Part shown: positions 1 to 6,158 of the stretch, piece by piece
How the letters are laid out: each line of letters begins with the position of its first letter
How positions within the stretch are numbered: position 1 is the first letter of the stretch
NCBI GenBank assembly: GCA_003131705.1
Contig: PKUY01000431.1
Location: 737-7,562, forward strand
Direction of reading: 5' to 3'
Origin: Acidobacteriota bacterium
Lineage (GTDB): Bacteria; Acidobacteriota; Terriglobia; Acidiferrales; UBA7541
DNA: 6,826 nt
The notes under the pieces: generated by a model
What the model was told of the DNA's origin: nothing
Database searches by the model: none
What the model saw: only the letters and a program-made list of their open reading frames with translations
Program-made: the position numbers and the translations under genes

Positions 1-927
1 TCACGCAAGCGCCGCCTCTTTTCGACCGGCGCGCATCCAGTCCTTGATTTCCGTCAGCAGCGCCGCGGCTTTCGGGTCTTCGCCAGCACGAATGTAAGCG
101 CCGGCGAGCTCGAATAGCTTCTCGAAGCTGTCGGGCTTTTGTCTGTAGTAAGCCTGGAATACTTCTCGTGCGCGGTCCAAGCGTGTTGTGCGCAAAAGGC
201 TTTCGCCGAACAGTACGAGAAACGCCGTGTCCTTGTCATTGGGCGCAAACGGTTCCAGAAGCGCCACCGCGCCTTCCGAGTCGCCCTTGCGAAGTTTTGC
301 TTCGGCGAAGAGCAACGCGCCGCTACGGTCGTTGGGCACAAGGCGATTAGCGTGGCCGAAATATTCCAATGCCTCATCGAGCGAGCCGACTGCCTGCGTG
401 AGTTGGCCAGCACGCAGGAAACTCCGGGCGGCCAGGTCCGCATGGCGGAGCTTTTCAGCTAGCTCGCCCAACACCACGTGCCGCGCGAAGTTTTCCGGAT
501 CGAGCAGGGCGATACTTTCGTAGCAGGCAAGCGCCTCGATGCCGCGCTGCTGTTCAAGGAAGAGCTCGGCTGCGGCGCCGAACTGCTCGATGGCTTCTGA
601 AGCATGGTTTTGTCGCTGCAGAAGCGTCCCATACCGCATGAGCCGGTCGGGAGGCTGAGCGACGGATCTCAGAAAGCGGCCGAAGACTGCGGATGCTTTG
701 GCCGCGTCGCCCACTTCAAGGAGCCGATCGAACTGGGTGCCGTAATACTGGGCGGCGAGCGCAGGTTCGTTTAGCCGCGTGTAAATATCGGCTAGAGCCT
801 GCGAGGCTTCCTGATGGGACGGCACTTCATCGAGCACGGCTTGATACTCGGTTACAGCTTCGCGCAGCTTATTTTTCTCGAGACTGCGCCGCGCTCGATC
901 GAGATGTTTGTTAGTGTCGGAAGCCAT
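1..927 (-). CDS. TPR-repeat protein
   Basis: The gene encodes 308 residues from ATG (925-927) to TGA (1-3), so it is complete although its stop touches the window edge. The protein is almost entirely helical. It shows degenerate tetratricopeptide helix pairs, for example residues ~10-38 (REAVTEYQAVL...P), ~95-120 (EAIEQFGAAAELF), ~130-146 (ALACYESIALLDPEN), ~183-200 (LDEALEYFGHANRLVPND) and ~237-266 (DRAREVFQAYY..P). There is no signal peptide or membrane segment, so it is probably cytoplasmic. TPR proteins act as binding scaffolds; the partner cannot be read from the sequence. AGAGGA lies 14 nt before the ATG, a rather distant ribosome-binding site. It lies downstream of the LPG-TM gene on the same strand, 201 bp away and apparently with its own promoter. 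Some TPR proteins of this general type are much longer, so a shortened C-terminus is possible. The family call is secure; the function is unknown. Confidence 0.88.
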   Translation of the reverse strand: MASDTNKHLDRARRSLEKNKLREAVTEYQAVLDEVPSHQEASQALADIYTRLNEPALAAQYYGTQFDRLLEVGDAAKASAVFGRFLRSVAQPPDRLMRYGTLLQRQNHASEAIEQFGAAAELFLEQQRGIEALACYESIALLDPENFARHVVLGELAEKLRHADLAARSFLRAGQLTQAVGSLDEALEYFGHANRLVPNDRSGALLFAEAKLRKGDSEGAVALLEPFAPNDKDTAFLVLFGESLLRTTRLDRAREVFQAYYRQKPDSFEKLFELAGAYIRAGEDPKAAALLTEIKDWMRAGRKEAALA

Positions 928-1049
928 TGGAAAGTCGCGTTTCCTCTGGCGCGCTGGGGACGCACCGGGGAAAGGCCGCCCGTTTGATGTCGCCCTACAT
1001 CCGGGTAAGTGGCAACGGGTCTGTCAGGCGCGCGAGCCGGAAGTTAAAC

Positions 1050-1078
1050 TATATAACGGACGGCTTGCGCCCTTTCAC
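1050..1078 (-). promoter_or_regulatory. Candidate sigma70 promoter for the TPR gene
   Basis: Read on the minus strand, GTGAAA (1073-1078, 4 of 6 matches to TTGACA) is followed after exactly 17 bp by TATATA (1050-1055), inside the AT-rich run TTATATAGTTTAAC. This is the only AT-rich patch in the 201-bp gap between the membrane-protein gene and the TPR gene. The implied transcript would have a leader of about 115 nt. Both boxes are imperfect, so this is a pattern match only. Confidence 0.35.
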
Positions 1079-1128
1079 ACGAAATGAAGGCGATGTGCCG
1101 ATGACGGAGGTCCGGGGCGAGATCAGCT

Positions 1129-2358
1129 TCAGCTTGCCGCGCTGGATTTTAGGGCCTGCCTGGAGAATCCGGTTACCTTCTCGCGCATGGAACCCAGCGA
1201 CATTCCGCTCCGTAACAGGGCGGCAAAGCCGAGAAAGATTAACGGTATCGTGAGGCCAAGGAAGGCAAAAATCGAGAAACCGGTCGCCGTTGTCTTTTCA
1301 ATTTGAAACACGCTTAATCCGACCACGCAGAAGAATTGGTAAGAACCGAAATTTGCTGGAGCGTTTGGAAGAGAGACGCCGAGATTAATCACAACCAGAA
1401 CTACCATCGCTGCAAGGAACGTCAGATGCAGCCCGTAGGAAAACATCATCGCCCAGAGGCCAAGAACCTGACAGAGCGGCATCAACAAGGACGTGAGGAC
1501 GGCCGCGTAGAAGCTCGGCGCAGTTCCCATGGCGTGCAGATCGGTTAGCACTGCCATGAACTTCCCCGGCAGCCGACGCCCCGGAGCCTCCGGCGCTAGG
1601 TTACTGCCGAGCCTGATTTCGAGATATAAGACTAGGAGGGCAGCAATGGCCAGCAGGACAAGCGTCACGATGCCCAGCGTGTCTGCCACTCGGTGGAATC
1701 GACGCGGCAGTTCCACGGGTACAAGGAGCGAAACCATGGCCAGCAGCGCCGTGGCAATCACAAGGTCTATGAAGCGCTCGACGCCTACCGATCCAAGAAC
1801 GCGTCCCAGTGTGATGTCCTCAGTATTTGAGAGAAGGTAGCCCCGTAGGACCTCGCCCGGCCGCAAGGGGAAAACGATGTTGGCAAAAAGGCCGGTATAA
1901 ACGGCGCGAATGGAACGGCTCAGCCGCACTCTTCCGAATGGCGTCAGCAAGAATTTCCAACGCAGCGCTTGAATGCCGTAACTGAGAACATCGAAGCCCA
2001 TTCCGACGACGACCCATTTCCAGTTGACGTTGCCCAACTCGCGCCAAAACTGCACCAGATGGAAATCGTGCAGCACCCAAATCAAGCAGGCGAGAGCGAG
2101 CAAGTACCCCACAACGCGAAGCGCTTTTGTCCGCCGCGGATTCTCGCTCTGGACCGTGCCGTTCAATGAGCCTGTTCCGATGAGGATGGACTCTCTGATT
2201 TCAGTGCGCTGAGTTTGCGCCGTGATTCGATTACAACCACGCCTGCTTGCTTGAGGTTGAAGTGAAGAATCTTCTCTCCCATTGGCATTTGCCGCCGCCA
2301 CCAGTGCATCATTGCTCCTTGCAGTATTTGGTTCGCTGACGGGCTCACAGGTCGCCAT
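1129..2358 (-). CDS. LPG-synthase-TM / UPF0104 family membrane protein
   Basis: An integral membrane protein of about 409 residues if started at the first ATG (2356-2358); TGA is at 1129-1131. Numbering from that ATG, hydrophobic segments occur near 81-100, 114-128, 153-164, 199-216, 228-246, 283-304, 309-329 and 360-381. Two family signatures are visible: FPLRPGEVLRGYLLSN at ~163-178, followed by E194-R-F-I-D, and PNAPANFGSY at ~331-340. These correspond to the RxGE...R and P...PG.G.yE motifs of PF03706, the family that includes the flippase half of MprF, archaeal AglD and HpnL. Family members act on or move lipid-linked substrates in the cytoplasmic membrane; the substrate here is unknown. 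No C-terminal aminoacyl-transferase domain is present, so it is not a full MprF. The first ~75 residues are polar and unlike the family, so the true start may be downstream. TTG at 2166, with AGG 4 nt before it, is one candidate; TTG 2376 and GTG 2373 are upstream options. Confidence 0.82.
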   Translation of the reverse strand: MATCEPVSEPNTARSNDALVAAANANGREDSSLQPQASRRGCNRITAQTQRTEIRESILIGTGSLNGTVQSENPRRTKALRVVGYLLALACLIWVLHDFHLVQFWRELGNVNWKWVVVGMGFDVLSYGIQALRWKFLLTPFGRVRLSRSIRAVYTGLFANIVFPLRPGEVLRGYLLSNTEDITLGRVLGSVGVERFIDLVIATALLAMVSLLVPVELPRRFHRVADTLGIVTLVLLAIAALLVLYLEIRLGSNLAPEAPGRRLPGKFMAVLTDLHAMGTAPSFYAAVLTSLLMPLCQVLGLWAMMFSYGLHLTFLAAMVVLVVINLGVSLPNAPANFGSYQFFCVVGLSVFQIEKTTATGFSIFAFLGLTIPLIFLGFAALLRSGMSLGSMREKVTGFSRQALKSSAAS

Positions 2359-2376
2359 CCCGGAGCCTGGCACCAA

Positions 2377-2552
2377 TGGTTTCGCGCCGCGCCCCCGGGT
2401 CCTTTGAAGCGCCGTCCCAGGGTCGAGACTGGTCGGGAGCGGCCAGCGTGCCCCCAGGCACGGTACAGCCTACGACATCAGCCCCCAGCAGGCAATCCGT
2501 GACTGTCCTGGGGAACCGGTCGGCAAAACTACCTCATCACCCGCAACCGGCG
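2377..2552. other. Divergent intergenic spacer
   Basis: This stretch separates the minus-strand membrane-protein gene from hflX. It is GC-rich. It contains CCCCCAG twice (2451-2457 and 2472-2478) and the inverted pair CCCCAGG (2452-2458) / CCTGGGG (2507-2513), whose arms are 48 bp apart. It should hold the promoter of the membrane-protein gene, but I found no convincing -35/-10 pair on the minus strand. No gene is apparent. Confidence 0.4.
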
Positions 2553-2558
2553 TATAAT
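2553..2558 (+). promoter_or_regulatory. -10 box of the likely hflX promoter
   Basis: A perfect TATAAT hexamer lies 60 bp before the preferred hflX ATG (2619) and 24 bp before the alternative TTG (2583). The expected transcription start is near 2565. No good -35 is seen at 16-18 bp (the hexamers there read like TACCTC), and there is no extended TG motif. The promoter may be activator-dependent, or it may use another sigma factor. Confidence 0.45.
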
Positions 2559-2618
2559 CATGAAGCGCGTGATCTATAGCCCTTGTATGTACCGACCGTC
2601 CTACCGCAGCCGATTCGA

Positions 2619-3926
2619 ATGAGAACCCCCGAGTCTGTTGAACGCCAAGAACGAGTCTTGCTTGTCGGTGTCGCTCTGAAAAAGCGCGCGCGGGCGTCCA
2701 TTGATACGGATGGTCCCGGGGTGGCGAGTCGCGATTCTCTTGAGGAGCTGCAAGAGCTGGCGCAGAGCGCCGGGGCGACGATCGCGGGAACCTTATTGCA
2801 GGTGCGCGATTCACTTGATCCCGCGACCCTCGTGGGGCGTGGCAAGCTGGAAGAAATACGGGCCGAAGCGCAGGTCCGGAACGTTCCGCTGGTGATTGTC
2901 GATCACGATTTGACGCCCGTGCAGCTCCGCAACATGGAAAAAGGCACCGATTGCCGTGTAATTGACCGCACGCAGCTTATTTTGGATATTTTCGCGACTC
3001 ACGCTCGAACGCGCGAAGGGCAGCTTCAGGTCGAACTCGCGCAGTTGAATTATCTGCTGCCGCGATTGACCGGACGCGGCGAAGAACTTTCGCGACTCGG
3101 CGGTGGCATTGGGACGCGGGGACCCGGCGAGCAGAAGCTCGAAACCGATCGTCGGCGGATTCGCGAGCGAGTCGGCAAGATACAGCGAGCCATTGAAACG
3201 GTGCGGCGCCAGCGCGCCACGCGGCGCAATGCGCGCCAGGCTGTGCCGCTGGGAATGATCGCCTTCGTGGGTTATACGAACGCTGGCAAGTCCACGCTGT
3301 TCAACGCGCTCACAGGCGCCGACGTCCTGACGTCGTCGAACATGTTCGCAACGCTGGATCCCACGATTCGCGCGATACGCCTGCCCTCGCGGCGCCGCGT
3401 GCTCCTTTCCGATACGGTGGGATTTCTCCGCGATCTTCCTCCGGGTTTGATTGCCGCATTTCGCGCGACTCTTGAAGAAGTGCAGGAAGCGGCGCTGATC
3501 GTTCACGTGACAGACATTTCTAATCCCCATCACGCCGAGCAGGACGCTGAAGTATTGAAAGTTCTCCGCGATCTGGGTGTTGAAAATCGTCCGCGCTTGC
3601 ATGTTTTAAACAAGTGCGACCTCCTGAGTGAAGAAGATATGAGTTTGTTGAAGCGTGGGAACGGACAAGGCCGCGAAGTCGTCTTTACTTCCGCAGTGAC
3701 GGGTGCAGGATTGGAAGACCTGCTCGATCGGATCGACTCCGCCATGCAAGTTGATCCCCTGGTGCGATTGCGGTTACGCGTGCCCGTATCCGACGGGCGG
3801 CATCTTTCTTTGGCAAAGGCGCGAGGCCGCGTACTGAACTCAGAAGTCATCGATGGACACTTTCTTCTCGAAGCTGAGTTGCCTGAGTCGATCGCGCGAC
3901 AGCTCCAGGAATTCGTCCTGGACTAG
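2619..3926 (+). CDS. hflX: GTPase HflX (ribosome-associated)
   Basis: A protein of 435 residues from ATG 2619 (E. coli HflX is about 426). It is a TRAFAC-class GTPase that binds the 50S subunit and splits stalled or stress-damaged 70S ribosomes. The order is: N-terminal HflX domain (~14-105, with LVGRGKLEEI and the DHDLTP..LRN region), a coiled middle linker (~106-205, including the family hallmarks RVIDRTQLILDIFA, EGQLQVELAQL and GGIGTRGPGE), the G domain, then a short C-terminal domain. G motifs numbered from this ATG are: P-loop GYTNAGKS 218-225, switch-I FATLDPT, G3 DTVGF 265-269, G4 NKCD 331-334, and G5 SA 358-359. All key residues are present. An in-frame TAG at 2577-2579 limits the start to TTG 2583 (447 residues) or ATG 2619; neither has a clear ribosome-binding site. 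I prefer the ATG because homology begins just after it. It is apparently transcribed alone. Confidence 0.96.
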   Translation: MRTPESVERQERVLLVGVALKKRARASIDTDGPGVASRDSLEELQELAQSAGATIAGTLLQVRDSLDPATLVGRGKLEEIRAEAQVRNVPLVIVDHDLTPVQLRNMEKGTDCRVIDRTQLILDIFATHARTREGQLQVELAQLNYLLPRLTGRGEELSRLGGGIGTRGPGEQKLETDRRRIRERVGKIQRAIETVRRQRATRRNARQAVPLGMIAFVGYTNAGKSTLFNALTGADVLTSSNMFATLDPTIRAIRLPSRRRVLLSDTVGFLRDLPPGLIAAFRATLEEVQEAALIVHVTDISNPHHAEQDAEVLKVLRDLGVENRPRLHVLNKCDLLSEEDMSLLKRGNGQGREVVFTSAVTGAGLEDLLDRIDSAMQVDPLVRLRLRVPVSDGRHLSLAKARGRVLNSEVIDGHFLLEAELPESIARQLQEFVLD

Positions 3927-3935
3927 GATTTCTTA

Positions 3936-3950
3936 TCGCCGCTCCGGCGA
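3936..3950 (+). terminator. Hairpin after hflX, possible terminator
   Basis: TCGCCG / CGGCGA forms a perfect 6-bp stem with a CTC loop, beginning 9 bases after the hflX TAG. The position suits a transcript end. The following bases (GTCGAAACC) contain no U-tract, so this is not a canonical intrinsic terminator. It may instead stabilise a 3' end or assist Rho-dependent termination. Confidence 0.3.
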
Positions 3951-4181
3951 GTCGAAACCTTCCCCAATAAGAGCAGGTCAACGCCTGGCGAACGGAAACA
4001 GAGAACGCCGCACGCAGCCGGCAGAGGTTCCTCCAGCTTTTCCTCGGTTCAAAAAAGTCCACAGGAACTTGAAAATGACTGCGCGCAAGACGGCGATACG
4101 ATTTGGTGTGCACGCAAATGGCGTGCTGGAAGAAATAACCCAAAACATCACGGGCAATGAAAAGAGAAAAAGTAAACATGA
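3951..4181. other. Non-coding stretch after hflX
   Basis: I read this stretch in all forward frames and through its minus-strand open frames and found no recognisable protein. The frame continuing from hflX past its TAG stays open to about 4160, but its translation is polar, low in hydrophobic residues and matches nothing I know. The minus-strand open frames look like chance. It is somewhat A-rich near 4140-4180. It may be eroded upstream sequence of the Fn3 remnant that follows, but nothing readable supports that. Confidence 0.35.
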
Positions 4182-4439
4182 CACGAACTTCGCAACACGT
4201 CGCCGGTCACGAACACAACCTATCTCGACTCTCCCGTTGCGACAGGAGCTACGTACTGCTACGAGGTCACCGCGGTTCTGGGCGGATTAGAAAGCACACC
4301 GTCTAACCAAGCGATCGCCGCCGTCCCTCCGTCCCCCAACCGACAGGCCGCTTGCGAGCATCGCGGCCCGCTTATCGGGTGGATATGCTGCGTGGCTGCG
4401 CGCCCTAAGAGAACGGAATCTTCGCCTCAAATTCCGTAG
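4182..4439 (+). pseudogene. Fn3-domain gene remnant
   Basis: This stop-to-stop open frame (TGA 4179-4181, TAG 4437-4439) holds 85 codons and no usable ATG, GTG or TTG in its domain-like part. Residues ~4-50 read as the C-terminal half of a fibronectin type III domain: NTSPVTNTTYLDSPV, then TYCYEVTAV, then GLESTPSNQ and a proline-rich end. These match the usual pattern of Y.D..V..G..Y.Y.VTAV...G.ES..SN. One position normally aromatic is Cys (TGC for TAC/TAT). Codons after ~52 no longer resemble a protein. Fn3 repeats occur in secreted surface proteins and carbohydrate-active enzymes, and are frequent in Acidobacteriota. The N-terminal half of the domain is absent in every frame I checked upstream, so this is best read as a truncated, untranslated relic. 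The Fn3 match is by eye. Confidence 0.6.
4413..4437. repeat. Short inverted repeat ACGGAAT/ATTCCGT
   Basis: Seven-base arms ACGGAAT (4413-4419) and ATTCCGT (4431-4437) flank an 11-base loop. The right arm ends inside the TAG that closes the Fn3 remnant frame. It could fold as a weak hairpin on either strand; no T-run follows. Confidence 0.3.
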
Positions 4440-4838
4440 GGGCGAAAATGGCCTTGGGTCAGTTCTCTGGGTCACGCGCTCGCGGGATGGCATCGCCAAG
4501 CCGTTGACCCATAAAGATTAGAGGCTATTTGTGTGGAAATCCTTGTGGAAAAGAGAAGCCGCCAGGGTTGCCATCCGGAGCTTGACAAAGGCATGCGATT
4601 CGTTTGTCCGCAAGGACAGCTTCCATAAACATATATATATAAATGGCTTAGCGAATTTTGGGGCTTGGTAGCGATTGCGTGATCGATCTACAGCCAAGGT
4701 CGCGATCCAGTCCCGAATTTGCACAGACATGAGGCACTGTTGCTTCTAAGAGTTACTAGGGCAGGGATTTGCTTTCGTGTAACTGAACTTCAAGGGTCAC
4801 GTTTATGCTGGTTTTTTCGATCCCCCCGCACGGTACCG
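4440..4838. other. Non-coding upstream region of pgsA
   Basis: No convincing gene is present in about 400 bp. The stretch holds three copies of TGGGTCA (4455-4461, 4468-4474 direct; 4505-4511 inverted), two TGTGGAAA direct repeats (4532 and 4544) and a hairpin with a GCAA loop (4605-4618). It also holds an alternating AT tract (4631-4640) and an imperfect hairpin (4664-4698). A TTGACA at 4582-4587 has no matching -10 at the usual distance. GC content falls toward 4620-4660. Confidence 0.4.
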
Positions 4839-4839
4839 T
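4830..4839. promoter_or_regulatory. 10-bp palindrome at the pgsA -35, possible operator
   Basis: ACGGTACCGT is a perfect 10-bp palindrome whose last base is the first base of the -35 hexamer of the pgsA promoter. A protein bound here would contact or block RNA polymerase. A palindrome of this length can occur by chance, so operator function is inferred from position alone. Confidence 0.25.
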
Positions 4840-4867
4840 TGACTCGACCGGAGCTGGAGACTATATT
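4839..4867 (+). promoter_or_regulatory. sigma70 promoter of pgsA-amrA
   Basis: TTGACT (4839-4844, 5 of 6) and TATATT (4862-4867, 5 of 6) are separated by exactly 17 bp, the best promoter match in the window. Transcription would start near 4874, giving a leader of about 57 nt before the pgsA ATG. The promoter lies in the only stretch directly upstream of the two-gene plus-strand cluster. Confidence 0.62.
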
Positions 4868-4930
4868 CAATTGGATGTTTCCCGAACGTAAGGTCCGTCG
4901 TCACCGAGTTTTGATTTTTCCGAGAGACAG

Positions 4931-5563
4931 ATGAACCTGCCTAATAGTCTAACGGTCCTGCGGATCTTTTTTGTTCCCCTCCTTGTGGTTGTGTTGCTCA
5001 CGCGCCAGCCAAACTGGAATTTCTGGGGCTTGCCCATCCACTTTGAAGTTTGGGGTGTGCTGATATTGTTGGTCGCGGCCGCGACGGATGCGATGGACGG
5101 GTACTTTGCGCGCAAGCGGCGCGAGATTACAACTCTCGGAATCCTACTGGATCCGATTGCGGACAAGCTTTTGATTTCCGCTGCATTTATTTCGCTCGTA
5201 TCCATGGGACTGGTCCAAGCGTGGATGGTTGTAATCATTATCGGGCGTGAATTCATCGTCGTGGGATTGCGGGAGATTGCTTCCGTTGAAGGACTGGTGA
5301 TTCCAGCATCTCCGCTGGGAAAAACGAAAATGGTTCTGCAGGTGCTCGCCGGCTGCGCGGTGATCCTGACAGCGAATCATCCAGGGCTGAAGACCCTGGG
5401 CATCACGCTATTGTGGCTTGTGGTCATAAGCGCAGTTCTTTCCGCGATCCATTACTTCCAGATGTTCTGGAGTCAGATTAATTTCCGAGTGCAGGAACGG
5501 CACCGCACGCAGGTTGTAATCGTCGAGCCGAAAGAAAAACATCAGGATGTCCTCACTCGGTAA
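4931..5563 (+). CDS. pgsA: CDP-diacylglycerol-glycerol-3-phosphate phosphatidyltransferase
   Basis: A membrane enzyme of 210 residues in the CDP-alcohol phosphatidyltransferase family. It makes phosphatidylglycerol phosphate from CDP-diacylglycerol and glycerol-3-phosphate, the committed step to phosphatidylglycerol and cardiolipin. The metal-binding signature D-x2-DG-x2-AR-x8-G-x3-D-x3-D is complete and exactly spaced: D53, D56, G57, A60, R61, G70, D74, D78. The N-terminal LPNSLTVLRIFFVPLL, the GREFIV..LRE stretch (105-115) and the GKTKM..Q segment (130-137) are typical of PgsA rather than of phosphatidylserine or choline enzymes. Membrane segments lie near 6-24, 38-52, 79-95, 97-113, 134-148 and 157-176. 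The C-terminal ~30 residues are polar and slightly longer than usual. The start ATG has only a weak GAGAGA nearby. Its TAA lies inside the next gene, which suggests translational coupling. Confidence 0.93.
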   Translation: MNLPNSLTVLRIFFVPLLVVVLLTRQPNWNFWGLPIHFEVWGVLILLVAAATDAMDGYFARKRREITTLGILLDPIADKLLISAAFISLVSMGLVQAWMVVIIIGREFIVVGLREIASVEGLVIPASPLGKTKMVLQVLAGCAVILTANHPGLKTLGITLLWLVVISAVLSAIHYFQMFWSQINFRVQERHRTQVVIVEPKEKHQDVLTR

Positions 5564-6158
5564 TCGCGAGAAGCAGTTGCTGCTGGAAGTCGCGCGGCGT
5601 GCTTTGATTGCAGCAGTCGAGCGCCGTGAATCGCTGGAGATCCCGTTCCCGGAACTCAGTTTGACGGAGACTCCCGGAGCTTTTGTTACCTTGCGCTGCC
5701 GAGGCCGGCTGCGTGCCTGCATTGGCCAGATCGAATCAAGCCAGCTGCTAGTTGAGGTGGTGGCTCACTCCGCAAAAGCCGCCGCGCTCGAAGATTCCCG
5801 TTTCAATCCGGTTCGTTCGGAGGAACTCGCCGAAATCGACATCGAACTCTCCATCTTGTCGCCGCTGGAAGAGATCGCGTCGGACCGCATTGAAGCAGGA
5901 AGACACGGTCTGATTGTGACGAGGGGCTCGCAGCGTGGTGTTTTGTTACCCCAGGTTGCAATCGAACGTCGTTGGAACGCCGAGCGTTTCCTAGAAGAAA
6001 GTTGCGTCAAAGCAGGACTCACGCGAGAGGCATGGAAAATCCCTGGAACGCTGATCCAGGGGTTTACCGCAGAGGTCTTCAGCGAATCAGAGCTTCGCTC
6101 GAAGGTTTGGCTCGATGCGAAGGTCCGGCCGAAGTCGGGTTATTCGGTCTCGACGTAA
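5547..6158 (+). CDS. amrA: AMMECR1 / AmrA-family protein
   Basis: A protein of 203 residues matching the AMMECR1 domain (the A component of AmmeMemoRadiSam systems) over nearly its full length. Landmarks are GAFVTLRCRGRLRACIG (44-60, the family's LRGCIG with Gly replaced by Ala and Cys59 kept), the DSRFNPV segment (83-89), IDIELSILSP (97-106), GRHGLIV (118-124) and GVLLPQVA (131-138). A typical FxAEVF ending follows at 173-178. The biochemical role of the family is not established. Prokaryotic AmrA often travels with a Memo-like AmrB and a radical-SAM partner, neither of which is in this window. The ATG overlaps the last 17 bp of pgsA and has only AGG directly before it, so translation is probably coupled to pgsA. 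The last ~20 residues are polar and run beyond the usual domain end. Soluble and cytoplasmic by composition. Confidence 0.88.
   Translation: MSSLGNREKQLLLEVARRALIAAVERRESLEIPFPELSLTETPGAFVTLRCRGRLRACIGQIESSQLLVEVVAHSAKAAALEDSRFNPVRSEELAEIDIELSILSPLEEIASDRIEAGRHGLIVTRGSQRGVLLPQVAIERRWNAERFLEESCVKAGLTREAWKIPGTLIQGFTAEVFSESELRSKVWLDAKVRPKSGYSVST

Noticed and set aside
927..1253. 108-codon plus-strand frame across the TPR/LPG-TM gap
   Set aside because: It overlaps the 3' end of the membrane-protein gene antisense, has no domain, and covers the candidate TPR promoter.
2811..3602. Long antisense open frame (263 codons) opposite hflX
   Set aside because: It lies wholly inside hflX, whose frame has every GTPase motif. 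Its translation shows no domain, and it is a codon-bias shadow.
3978..4184. 68-codon minus-strand frame with a hydrophobic start resembling a signal peptide
   Set aside because: The hydrophobic start comes from the complement of an A-rich stretch; there is no ribosome-binding site, no domain and no supporting context.
3853..4290. 145-codon plus-strand frame overlapping the hflX end
   Set aside because: It begins inside hflX in another frame, is very basic with no recognisable domain, and is out of frame with the Fn3 remnant.
4287..4499. 70-codon minus-strand frame, Arg-rich
   Set aside because: It opposes the Fn3 remnant; its composition is typical of an antisense shadow in GC-rich DNA, and no motif is present.
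4582..4610. Perfect TTGACA at 4582-4587 as a promoter
   Set aside because: No -10-like hexamer lies 16-18 bp downstream (sequence reads TTGTCC/TGTCCG).
4511..4700. Chromosomal replication origin
   Set aside because: Only two imperfect DnaA-like boxes, and no dnaA, dnaN, gyrB or similar origin-proximal genes nearby.
4719..4934. 71-codon plus-strand frame starting at TTG and ending in an ATGA overlap with pgsA
   Set aside because: The overlap is tempting, but the pgsA promoter lies inside it, third-position GC is near 50% unlike its neighbours, there is no ribosome-binding site and the peptide matches nothing known.
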